From Planctomycetota bacterium (lineage in GTDB: Bacteria > Planctomycetota > Phycisphaerae > Phycisphaerales > SM1A02), in NCBI GenBank assembly GCA_024230295.1, contig JAAERN010000049.1:62001-126000 (forward strand): a stretch of DNA of 64,000 nucleotides. Reading direction: 5' to 3'. The position numbers were made by a program, and so were the translations under genes. How positions within the stretch are numbered: the first letter of the stretch is position 1; each line of letters starts with the position of its first letter. This document shows, piece after piece, positions 22,101 through 29,639 of the stretch. The notes below the pieces were generated by a model. That model made no database searches and was not told the origin of the DNA. It saw only the letters and a program-made list of their open reading frames with translations.

Positions 22101-24264
22101 AGTAGACATATCCGCTGTTACTTCCTTCGTGCGCGCGGAGCTCGAACTCGTCGGCTAGACCAAATGGCGTGAAAATATTCTGCGGATGCTGCGACTCCTG
22201 CCCACTCTCCTTGAAGTAAAACAGCCTGTTGTCGCGGTCTGCGATGTCGTAGAGGCCGCCGCCACCATCGGGAAAGAACGGGTTCGCCAAACTGCCCGAG
22301 TCGATGTTCATCGCTTCAAGCCACGCTCGGTTGCTCTGACCCCGCCAGTAGTTCGCATTCCACGCAACAGGAGTTTCCGAGTAGCCGTGGCCACTCATGA
22401 TTCCAGGACCGGGGAATGTAAGCATCGGTCGGTCAAGGCTTGGATGCGGCTCCTGCAGCAGATCCCAAGTGCCTCCACCGTAGAAAGGCGCTTCAAGAAG
22501 CCACGGTTGGTGCGACTCAATGTCGAAGAACCCGGTATTCCAAACCGGAATCCCGTCGCCTCCTGCGGTCACTGGAATTCGGGCGCTGTCCTGGCCATAA
22601 CCAGCAGAGTTCTGACTCACAAGCGCGGTCGAAGCTGGCGTCCAGCCACGAGTGCTCTCCTTGCTGGATCCATCATCCTGCCGCTCAAACCGTGTTGCGA
22701 CATTCGCGTTGATGCGGCCGCTGTTATCGGTGATCGAGACTCCCACGATCTGCCGCGTGTCGTCCACACCAACATGGGGCGAGAGCCACCAGAAGGAGTC
22801 GGTAAACCCGTCTCCATCGGTATCGGTCAGGATGCGATTGACATGCCAACGGGCGGTACCGGGGATGAACTCGTCTGCCTCTGATTCGCCAAAGCGAGGA
22901 TCGCCGGGCAGGGGTTGAGTAGTCGGATCACCTGAGTATTCAGGATGGCTCGGATCGGTTTCCGGATCGTAGTACTCACTGACCCCATCGCCGTCGAGAT
23001 CATTCAGATCATAGAAGTTGGAAGGCAACATCGTGCCGTCGCCATTCCTCGCCGCCAGAAGTGCCTGCTTGTATCCCTCGGGGCGAAGCCAGTTGAGCCA
23101 GCGGTCCCAAAAGTCGAGGTGCCCGGTGTACTGGGTCATGTCAGTAGGCGCTGCGGACAGTGACACTGATTCCGTTTCAGGCAAGAACGTCGTGGTAGCA
23201 GTGTCACCCCAGTGGAATCCGTCGCCTGAGAGTGTCGTCCAGTTGTCGGCAACCCGAGTTTGCTCACCGGCCGGGCCGAGCCAACCGCTTGGGACCATCG
23301 CAGGCCACTGTTCAATCGGAACATCGGTCCGCTGAACAACGCCACCGTAATACCTTCGTCCGTCGGCCCACGCTGCATCCGTGTAAACATTGTGTCGGAT
23401 GCCATCCTCAGAGATGGCGCTCCGCTCCCCCGTCACATCCGCGATGTCCGGGCACATACGCCAACCGTTGCCAGCGCGGCCGAGATAAGTCAAATGCCGC
23501 CAGTGGCTGAAGGCATCGGCGTTGCGGTCCATGAACGGATTTGCCAGAGACGGAAGGACTGCGGTCGGGTTTGCTATTCCCCGCGACGGCACACGCTGTG
23601 GTTCGATATCGCGCAGCCACCGGGTATCAGAAGTACCGGGGCCACCCAGTGGATTCTCGCGTGGCTGCAGCACTTGGTTGGTCAGATTGACAGCAGGCCA
23701 CAATTCAGGCGCCTCGGGCCAGTCAAAAAGGGCGACATCCTCATCGGCCCGAAGATCCGCCCACAGCCACTGCTGTGGATCCCAGCGGCCATCCGGATTG
23801 TCTGGGTTGTCATAGACAATTTCGTGTAGGGGGCCCGGTCGGAGCGGCCATGTCAGCCAGTCCGGTGGATTGGTCCAAGGCGACACTTCCCACGGCGCAC
23901 GGTTCCACGCAAAATCCGGATCGACGCCATAGCGAATTGCCTTCGGATCGAGCGACTCGCGGCGGCTTTCATCGGGCGGCAGCGCGGCAGCGAACTCGGC
24001 GGGCGTGTAGTCGATCTCTCGAACAAACAAGGCATCGGCCACTTCCTGAGCGATTTCCAGAGCAGCGGTTTCGGTTCGATCTCGGCTGAAGGCGCGTTGC
24101 CGATGAACCCGTCCCATATCCCGAAGCGACTGAGTCCTCGAGAGGAACACGGTCGCAATGATGACCAGTAGCACCAGCATTCCGGCAACCAGAATGAGCG
24201 TATTGCCCCGCCGCCCGCTCGACTGCCGTCGGCGGTACACAGAGGTATCGACCCGAGAAATCAT
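16129..24264 (-). CDS. Giant (2711 aa) GspK/PilX-like pseudopilin-type protein
   Basis: Uninterrupted ORF; N-term RRGNTLILVAGMLVLLVIIATVFLSRTQS; GspK-like SGMININTAPAEVLRSMPHM near C-terminus; many DxDxDG-type loops; last in a pseudopilin gene series. Confidence 0.8.
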   Translation of the reverse strand: MISRVDTSVYRRRQSSGRRGNTLILVAGMLVLLVIIATVFLSRTQSLRDMGRVHRQRAFSRDRTETAALEIAQEVADALFVREIDYTPAEFAAALPPDESRRESLDPKAIRYGVDPDFAWNRAPWEVSPWTNPPDWLTWPLRPGPLHEIVYDNPDNPDGRWDPQQWLWADLRADEDVALFDWPEAPELWPAVNLTNQVLQPRENPLGGPGTSDTRWLRDIEPQRVPSRGIANPTAVLPSLANPFMDRNADAFSHWRHLTYLGRAGNGWRMCPDIADVTGERSAISEDGIRHNVYTDAAWADGRRYYGGVVQRTDVPIEQWPAMVPSGWLGPAGEQTRVADNWTTLSGDGFHWGDTATTTFLPETESVSLSAAPTDMTQYTGHLDFWDRWLNWLRPEGYKQALLAARNGDGTMLPSNFYDLNDLDGDGVSEYYDPETDPSHPEYSGDPTTQPLPGDPRFGESEADEFIPGTARWHVNRILTDTDGDGFTDSFWWLSPHVGVDDTRQIVGVSITDNSGRINANVATRFERQDDGSSKESTRGWTPASTALVSQNSAGYGQDSARIPVTAGGDGIPVWNTGFFDIESHQPWLLEAPFYGGGTWDLLQEPHPSLDRPMLTFPGPGIMSGHGYSETPVAWNANYWRGQSNRAWLEAMNIDSGSLANPFFPDGGGGLYDIADRDNRLFYFKESGQESQHPQNIFTPFGLADEFELRAHEGSNSGYVYSRLERAIGGSQGNSTPHILRGKLDWPEHSEPLDNRQLASDLRHRMTFFSAARNETRPPYLWWSQRAPEPRAWQFVLNHKQGNIEGDLNDVIVRNLHERFLEQSRLKLDLREYERPSPPSNPDPDPNSQPPPEYQPYAFSDLLAHNLMLGLTSGDVVDRDTQPQNSGGSPEGTLQLGSRDSYFGKGDAAWEKTRRMAAAMAANMMAMRDPDSESPLYSMEGNDPLVPPQSDPEYMWIGDRGAVALPIFEQAYVPDRLGNWDQNPWSDTFQNGSRPELLGGVDLLPDDLDGLPFDANLQAIGGNLIDDFVDLSDASLRDVLDAAVSGSGTAAPPVAPWDVYKADLEWVDPADPQNPVAYQEDRLFAEHDAWTGQYSPEIHELGVEAQPFIAEAFVAVVGRPWKIPGQPLLQPGQNQDNSYNEYENADLWTWATAYTPPGENNDGEWGAVVNAQNAAGDYFTKPEHRPQSPRVVFAVQLINPYDEPVPLLDEFGQPIYSLNFFRPNRHDASQPPLWTIPIDPRPYLSGAEHAGQPYNGTLVFDAMTSIDSNTGLPDGDVIWDRDNDHIMDLTPVLPPATNDRPYSLTIIMNGLDDRDQGTANYDFDNQPFEAARWLDFLDAEQGMHPSSDVDGDGNIGGDEFDYGFRDPHFRDEVRWIAPGELIWSIRPNHHPTSPTEVSSDDPSYSNVEMSGRSMPSLAKFWYGQGVGKGVSDTQFSNLAIDAKIGVGIELVRRHARDWNQNGNEDPHAESGLNDYTAEVVIDRTVGTDGIDEFAHAVQIELAQHRQPSFADYPQAIQPVQSTISTHFPVHSQISLTMEGETAAATVDTAQSWLYPRALYPAAGNKDQVEGRSTLDPMYRIAPSQARWMQWARYSRAWAVDDFADQKQVGQPSFADAEYATNLLDWVDSPVTSRRWRPDRAAPRFVPANSRVTRSWSRDWAAQLGELPNSPTAMDVDGDDVNSANPSITFPEGRENTDPNEEQWWNVLRMASWDSNSPAVGPSFQTDPAPPNDPSNQIQHLVVATEDPLLIDANLPKLEPYNAMSVPLSLGATTSPLRLDRRRAEQKGQYSHFSIDAPWVEDVDDVYSWKQWLVTDSNQTNQTRDVRVLFEGDPELDRNLPNSSVLLDGDTTNDAPQVPPPFLDQSDFISDWGAGWYRTTAGSTGEYGQSGFEMADTYSTLLRYRHGHIYSTAWDPDGIGRIDADDDGWWDTGSNGWQTADPYSSQNPYPYPWATRNVRLPWTWTLDNTSDGTPEAEYRIFQAAKPCFFGFDQMDRDDWNDLIRKRDAGYDQAGNYGAYNFSWSYPDKGWYGPAEIDGELLMPHGFQVQPKNANFEQVGEVLNAMTVAHELYLPLKTQNFSPTNPVPRIVPSEWWVWPPEPSIPEDGGFEVHPASGQMSSQDGQVTPFNDRIATLRTFSEGIADRLAEGGDTVRAGRLLLAGTQHGPNAIVGDPYHQWFADGGDASYDLRHVDFDSGGFGGMDPQAVPHWVLKSTDLSHMEPDLPASQRLLDMFVCDGPGIYDLVDNGQWAPTPGGNAEFEYADGRIDDIDTWSSFVSQYTNPQFDARTSNFDNAGGFDRSATSGMININTAPAEVLRSMPHMHRLVHADPTSNGNGQWNKQPILDDSVTAMLHTTDRPISPHPRSAVADAIVQFRDGNGHIPRWMSSSIFDPLRNDAGYLLAGIPDGAPYPDRGYGLPNAWWGSDNLPDTDDDLLAKMDQFYEALSIDPQYPSLGDVDADETIRFSRGERGFAGIGELFQLSRPAYYDFAAWDHNADGDIEDDYEDMRQAIGSAVAADAWRMDWASRNPFGFQDKQVHGEFGNFSGQSQLFDPRSMVGQSGPLDNPGSFLSTDTGRLYDTQVYDLRESNYVAAGPGNGLWDDPLQYVRDGGPEADPRSREVHLTGDRVASDAEEQGLLFSGISNIVTTRSDVFTVHLRVRTFKRDSETNIWDATDPKNIVEDARYVMVVDRSEVNHPGDRPRILMMQRVAD

Positions 24265-26285
24265 TGCAAACGCTCCTTGGGAAGTTCCACTACGAACTGA
24301 ACGAGTTTGCCATGCTCAAGGTTCGTTTCGGTATCGTGCAGAACCATCGTGAACCGCAGGGCCGAGGGCCAAGGGGTGTATGAGGGGTCGGGGTCCAACA
24401 AACCATCGTTACCGAACTCTTGGGTATCGGGATTTGCATTACCGGCCAGAACATCTCGGTTTTTCAGGAGCGGCCATCGTCGATTCGGGCCGAAGATCGC
24501 CCAGTATTCGCGGACTGGTTCCTGCCCGGGAAAGGCCGCTGGAACAACAACCTCATCAACCGCTAACGGGTTGAGAAGCGAAGGAGCCGCCATCGACGGC
24601 TTGGCGTTCTCGGGGTACACCTCCTCGGGAGTCTTCTGAGGTGCCAGGTTGGCAGGATATGAGGCGGCATAATCACGAAAGCTGGTCACACCCCGGTCCC
24701 ACTTGTCGGCAGCATCCGCCGGGATTCTCTTGTCAGGCATGCCGAACCAGAATTGCTGCCCAGATTGTCTCACATCGGTACCAGCCAATTGCCCACCCAA
24801 AGGGTCAAAATTGCTGTCCGCAGAGTCGTACCTAAATCCATGCCAGGTCACCCGGTCTCGACGGCTGATGGAACGGTCAGGCTCAACCCATTGCCAAGCC
24901 CGCGTCTCTCCGACGTTGTCATCCCACGTCCACTCGACAATAAAGTCGCTACAGGCCGATCCACAAATCTGATTGGTGAGTGACTGGTCATAGCGAGATG
25001 GTCCGGGGGCCGAACGCTCTACCCGCGGCCATGCCAAGAGTGTCTTGAGGAGATGCCGCTGTGTGGCCAGACCGGGCACGGCGGTGTCCTCCAGAATTGC
25101 GTGCGTGCCATCGGCGACGTCATCGTGCACTCCATCGTCGTTCGCATCGAACCATGGACGTCGACCAAAGACCGCATCGGGCTGGGTTTTGTGCCGACTA
25201 TGGAGAAGTGATTTACGGACATCGCCAAGCAACATCGACGTCATGTCAACTCTGCCCATGTCGATAACTGCGGCATCACGTTCGAACCCAGTTGCTTGCG
25301 GCGTAGTACGACGAGGGTCGGCCGGAAAGAGCGACTTCGTTGAATATGTCGATGCGTTGTAGATCTTCTTGGATTTGTCAGCCGGGTTTTGGGAGTCGTC
25401 GTCACCCATCACAGCGAGCCGCCGCGCAAGCAGCCAACGCCTTGCCTCGGGCTGATCACCGCGAACCAACCTTGCAGTATCGACAGCAGGGGCTTCCTGC
25501 TTGTACAAGTCATTGGTGTTGCCACCGGCAAAGCCATACTGGCTGTAGACCGCTTCGAGTTCGCCACCCCAGCCTCCGCTGGCGAAATCGCCGTTGACAT
25601 TCGATCGATAGAAGGGCGCCAGACGAGCGAGATTCGCTTCGAGTCCTGACGAGTCGGCGAATTGTCCTTCAACCGTTCGGAAGGCATCGAAGTCAATATC
25701 GTGCCCCTTATATTGCGGAGGCAGTTCGCCAAGTAGTGACTCCGTGGGGTCGGGCGTCGCACCTGTGGTGTAGTCGTACACGGAGTAGGGCGAGAGCAAT
25801 GGGAACTGCAGTCCGTGACCATAGGTAACTGCAGATGTTGATCCCATCGAGCGAGACACACCACCGAGCAAACTGTTGCCAGAGAGCCTTGCGCCAAGAG
25901 GAACAGACCGCTCGAACCCACCAATAAAGAACATCAACTGATCGCACCGTACCGGCGCATCGGCTGGCAGCGAGGGATTGATGAGCGGAGGCCGCGGCCC
26001 GGGCTTGGTGTTGTCCCAGTGCACGCGGTTGTAGTCATTCGGAACCTCGACCGAGTGGATAATGAGGCTTCCGTCCGGACTCACTCTGCTCAGGTCATCT
26101 CGAATCTGTTTCTCAATCGCCCACGACTCCTGCAGCACGCTGCCAGAGGCTTCGCCCATCCGGGCAACACCAGATGCCGCCTGAAATGCCTGTCCGCAGA
26201 CCAGCACGACAACAACCAGCACCGCAACCGACACAAGAATCTCGATGAGTGTAAAGGCCCGAGATGTCCGACAAGTAGATCGCAT
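24261..26285 (-). CDS. Prepilin-type protein (GspJ-like position), enlarged
   Basis: MRSTCRTSRAFTLIEILVSVAVLVVVVLVCGQAF class III prepilin leader and E5; overlaps neighbouring genes. Confidence 0.88.
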   Translation of the reverse strand: MRSTCRTSRAFTLIEILVSVAVLVVVVLVCGQAFQAASGVARMGEASGSVLQESWAIEKQIRDDLSRVSPDGSLIIHSVEVPNDYNRVHWDNTKPGPRPPLINPSLPADAPVRCDQLMFFIGGFERSVPLGARLSGNSLLGGVSRSMGSTSAVTYGHGLQFPLLSPYSVYDYTTGATPDPTESLLGELPPQYKGHDIDFDAFRTVEGQFADSSGLEANLARLAPFYRSNVNGDFASGGWGGELEAVYSQYGFAGGNTNDLYKQEAPAVDTARLVRGDQPEARRWLLARRLAVMGDDDSQNPADKSKKIYNASTYSTKSLFPADPRRTTPQATGFERDAAVIDMGRVDMTSMLLGDVRKSLLHSRHKTQPDAVFGRRPWFDANDDGVHDDVADGTHAILEDTAVPGLATQRHLLKTLLAWPRVERSAPGPSRYDQSLTNQICGSACSDFIVEWTWDDNVGETRAWQWVEPDRSISRRDRVTWHGFRYDSADSNFDPLGGQLAGTDVRQSGQQFWFGMPDKRIPADAADKWDRGVTSFRDYAASYPANLAPQKTPEEVYPENAKPSMAAPSLLNPLAVDEVVVPAAFPGQEPVREYWAIFGPNRRWPLLKNRDVLAGNANPDTQEFGNDGLLDPDPSYTPWPSALRFTMVLHDTETNLEHGKLVQFVVELPKERLQ

Positions 26286-27673
26286 CACAGATTCGCCACC
26301 GTTGCATACACAGGTATGAGCCGATACGTCAGCCCCTCTTCGGTCGTCACACGGGGTGGCACATACCACAGCCGATCGACGACTGGCGCGGCGCTGCTAG
26401 GCGATACGAGCCCTTTGGGGTAGTCGTTCGGTCGTGACATTCCAGACATCGCCGCCGCAGGCAAGATCGTGCTTGAGGTAAACATCTGGGGATCCACCTT
26501 GTCGCCGTCTGCGTCGAGATCAAGGCGATCGAGTCCACACGATACGAGCGGCGAAGGAACCGGGGCCGTCAGCGACACAGGAGTTTCGCCACCCCCTGCC
26601 CGCACGCGCCCGGTAGCAACACGGTGCACCGTTCCATACTGATCAATCAGCCACTGAGAAGGCCACTGCCATCCGTAGGCTGGGTTATCTGGATCAAAGG
26701 GATCATCCGAATCCGCGCCCGGAAGTGGCTCGACGTTATTTTCCCCTGAATACGCAGGCCCCTTCATGTCCACTGTCCATGGTCCAAATGCCACCGCAGG
26801 ATCATTGAGATCCTGCATCCATGGAACTGGAGATACCAACTGGGATGAATCATCATCCAGCCGCACTGGCTGAGGATGCCACGGAGGAGCGCTCATGCTC
26901 TCCCGTTGCACGCGGTACACAAAAACGGCAACCTGGATGGTGCCACCAACGCTGCGAAAGGCGCAGTCCCAGTAATACTTCGGCGTCCGTCCCGCCTGAT
27001 CCTGCAGCGGCCATTGGCGTTCGCTCGCCAGAATGAAGACCTTTGGGACGGACAGATATGGCATCGTCGGATCGCCGTTGAGTTCGATACCGTTGGCATC
27101 CTCGCGAATGATCTCACGAGAGTGGCTCGGGATACCCAACGTACGGCTCCCTCCGTCATAGGGATTGAACGAGAGAAACCTCTGCCAAGGATTCAGTACC
27201 GGCAACGTGTGCTCGCCGATTGTTTCGCCAGTCCCAGTCCACTGAAGTGAGTTGAAAATATCCAGCGAACCACGCTCAACAGTCTCACTGTCCGCCGAAA
27301 CAACCATTGCGGGTCGAAGCCAGGGCCATGTGTCCCGCGCCAGCCATGCAGCAGGATGGACCGTTCGCTGGCTGTAGAGTTTGTTCATGGCATCCAGTTT
27401 GGCCTGCTCGCCACCCTGCCACTCGTCCTGAGCGTCGATGTAATCCCACCAAGAACCGAAGTCTTCGCTGGAGATTCTGCTGCGAATGAGTTCGATCGCA
27501 TGCGAGGCAACCAGTGGGCCGTTGAGTTCATCCTCAGCCCGCTGCTGAAGCATCACGCCGGCCGGAAAGAGCGCGGCAATGCTGATGAGGCCGATCCCCA
27601 GGATGAAAATCGCCATCAAGAGTTCGATCAGTGAAAAACCCCGAGGCGGATTGGATCGGTGTACGCAATTCAT
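26285..27673 (-). CDS. Prepilin-type protein (GspI-like position), enlarged
   Basis: NPPRGFSLIELLMAIFILGIGLISIAALFPAG. Confidence 0.88.
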   Translation of the reverse strand: MNCVHRSNPPRGFSLIELLMAIFILGIGLISIAALFPAGVMLQQRAEDELNGPLVASHAIELIRSRISSEDFGSWWDYIDAQDEWQGGEQAKLDAMNKLYSQRTVHPAAWLARDTWPWLRPAMVVSADSETVERGSLDIFNSLQWTGTGETIGEHTLPVLNPWQRFLSFNPYDGGSRTLGIPSHSREIIREDANGIELNGDPTMPYLSVPKVFILASERQWPLQDQAGRTPKYYWDCAFRSVGGTIQVAVFVYRVQRESMSAPPWHPQPVRLDDDSSQLVSPVPWMQDLNDPAVAFGPWTVDMKGPAYSGENNVEPLPGADSDDPFDPDNPAYGWQWPSQWLIDQYGTVHRVATGRVRAGGGETPVSLTAPVPSPLVSCGLDRLDLDADGDKVDPQMFTSSTILPAAAMSGMSRPNDYPKGLVSPSSAAPVVDRLWYVPPRVTTEEGLTYRLIPVYATVANL

Positions 27674-28779
27674 CGATTGGTCGCCTCCAACGGAACGCCG
27701 CTGAACTTGTTGAAGTGCAGTTGCCGAGCATTGGCATCAATGAATCCCCGCAGTGCGTCGGAACGCGTACTGACCGCCTTACGACGAAGCACATCGGTTG
27801 GAGAGTTCAGCCACTCCATGGGATCGAGTTGCTTGCGGGCATCACGCTCGTCATAAATCGCCAACCAAGATCCGGTGACAACCAACGGTTCATCATCGAG
27901 CCGCTGTTGACAAACTGGCAGCCGCTCGGCTTCGTTGTCCTCCCACATGTCCTTCGCTGGAATATGAACGCCATCGGTCAGCCGATATCTGGCGCCGACG
28001 TAGCAGCCTGCCGAGGGGGGGGACCATGGAACCGCTGCCTGTCCGTCCTCGACGGGCGGGCAGGGATCGGGGCCGCCGAACCCGGGAGGATCCTGACGAT
28101 TGCAATAGTCGAGCCCTTCGTACCGCTGAAGTCCATCGGCATTGAAATCGACCCACAGCCAATCGGCATCTGCCGTGTGAACAAAGTTGGCGACCGATCC
28201 ATCACCCGAAAACAAGATGCCAATCATCTGCCCAGGCACTTCCGGAAGTTTCGTTGAGAACTGGCTTGGTGTGAGATATTGAATGTCCCCGTCGTAGGCC
28301 ATGGGGTCTGTCGTCGGCGAGTTGCTGTAGTCACTCAGATTGGAAAGCCTGTGGCCGGGCACGGCGACGCCGATTCCTTCGGCAAGTTGCATGGGCTTGC
28401 CCGAGTCGACCGGAACGAAACGCGATGTTCGCGGTTTACTGCTAACACCAGGATCACTCAGGTCAGGGTTAGGCACCCATGGGAGCGTTTCGCCTGAGTA
28501 CTGGGCAACAACACCCTCCAATTGCTGTACCCCCGACGATGTGAGAACCGGGCGGAACACCAAGGCCGTCGGCCGGGCATCTTCGATTGCCCGCTGCCTG
28601 GCCACAGAGAGCATGTTCTTTACTTCCTCGACCGCGCCTGCTCTACGCACATCGGATGCGATCGCCTGGTACGAAGCCACGGTTGCAAGACCGAGCACGC
28701 CGATAATTGCAACGACCGCCAACAGCTCAATGAGCGTAAAGGCGGTTCGGATCACCTGGCTGTACCCGCATCTCACCAT
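27670..28779 (-). CDS. Prepilin-type protein (GspH-like)
   Basis: VIRTAFTLIELLAVVAIIGVLGLATVASYQAIASDVRRAGAVEEVKNMLSVARQRAIEDARPTAL (GspH-like). Confidence 0.88.
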   Translation of the reverse strand: MVRCGYSQVIRTAFTLIELLAVVAIIGVLGLATVASYQAIASDVRRAGAVEEVKNMLSVARQRAIEDARPTALVFRPVLTSSGVQQLEGVVAQYSGETLPWVPNPDLSDPGVSSKPRTSRFVPVDSGKPMQLAEGIGVAVPGHRLSNLSDYSNSPTTDPMAYDGDIQYLTPSQFSTKLPEVPGQMIGILFSGDGSVANFVHTADADWLWVDFNADGLQRYEGLDYCNRQDPPGFGGPDPCPPVEDGQAAVPWSPPSAGCYVGARYRLTDGVHIPAKDMWEDNEAERLPVCQQRLDDEPLVVTGSWLAIYDERDARKQLDPMEWLNSPTDVLRRKAVSTRSDALRGFIDANARQLHFNKFSGVPLEATNR

Positions 28780-29639
28780 TGACGCACTCCGTACGAGTAG
28801 AGGTTGTCTTCGGTTCTTCGGAAGCGAACATCCTCCTGGGGCGGCGTAAAGTCAGTTCCCAATGGATGGACAAAGCCAACCCAGCCATACCGCTGATCAG
28901 CCCCACTGCTCATGAAGTAGGTACGGTCACTTGAGGCCGGACCGAATGCTCGCTCTTCAAATGTTCGGATTGTCCCGTCTTCATCCCGCAAGGATGTGTT
29001 TGGGCCCGCCAGTTCCTCATCGTTGACGCCAATCCCATCCATCGCCCCCGTGTACCAATCACGCCCGGCAAAAACGACCACCACAGGTCGCCCCCATGAA
29101 TCGACGAGCAACTTGTCGGTCGGAGATGACCCCGCACCGACTTCCTCCCAGAAGTCGCTTGGAAGCTTCGCCAAAATGGCCCGGCAAGACTCAACTGACT
29201 GCAATCGCTTCACGACTTCGACCATCAATTTCCGACCGGCCCGATTCGACGCGGCAGTTTCCCAATTCGCGTAGTCGTCAGAATCAATGGAGTAGTCCTC
29301 TAGAAATCCAATGCCGTCGAGTTGATCCTGCGCATACACACCCCGAACGGGAATGTCATAGCTGCTCTGACCATTAAGCGGCTCGTCGTCGTATGGCTGG
29401 GCTAGGTCCCCATCTCCCTGCCCATAGGTCAGTGCATGCCCCGTGTGTTGCTGGTACTCGACCATAGCCGCATCAAGAAGGCTCAGCATGTCCTGGGTCT
29501 TGCGGCGATCGGCCGAATCAAGAACGGCCGAACCGATCGAGAGTGTGATGGCCGCAAGAATGCTGATGATCACAATCGCGATCATCAACTCGATCATGGT
29601 GAAGCCGTGATACCTCGATACCGCTCGCTTTCCACTCAT
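28773..29639 (-). CDS. Prepilin-type protein (GspG-like)
   Basis: YHGFTMIELMIAIVIISILAAITL; LLVDSWGRPVVVVF; FMSSGADQRYG. Confidence 0.88.
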   Translation of the reverse strand: MSGKRAVSRYHGFTMIELMIAIVIISILAAITLSIGSAVLDSADRRKTQDMLSLLDAAMVEYQQHTGHALTYGQGDGDLAQPYDDEPLNGQSSYDIPVRGVYAQDQLDGIGFLEDYSIDSDDYANWETAASNRAGRKLMVEVVKRLQSVESCRAILAKLPSDFWEEVGAGSSPTDKLLVDSWGRPVVVVFAGRDWYTGAMDGIGVNDEELAGPNTSLRDEDGTIRTFEERAFGPASSDRTYFMSSGADQRYGWVGFVHPLGTDFTPPQEDVRFRRTEDNLYSYGVRQW

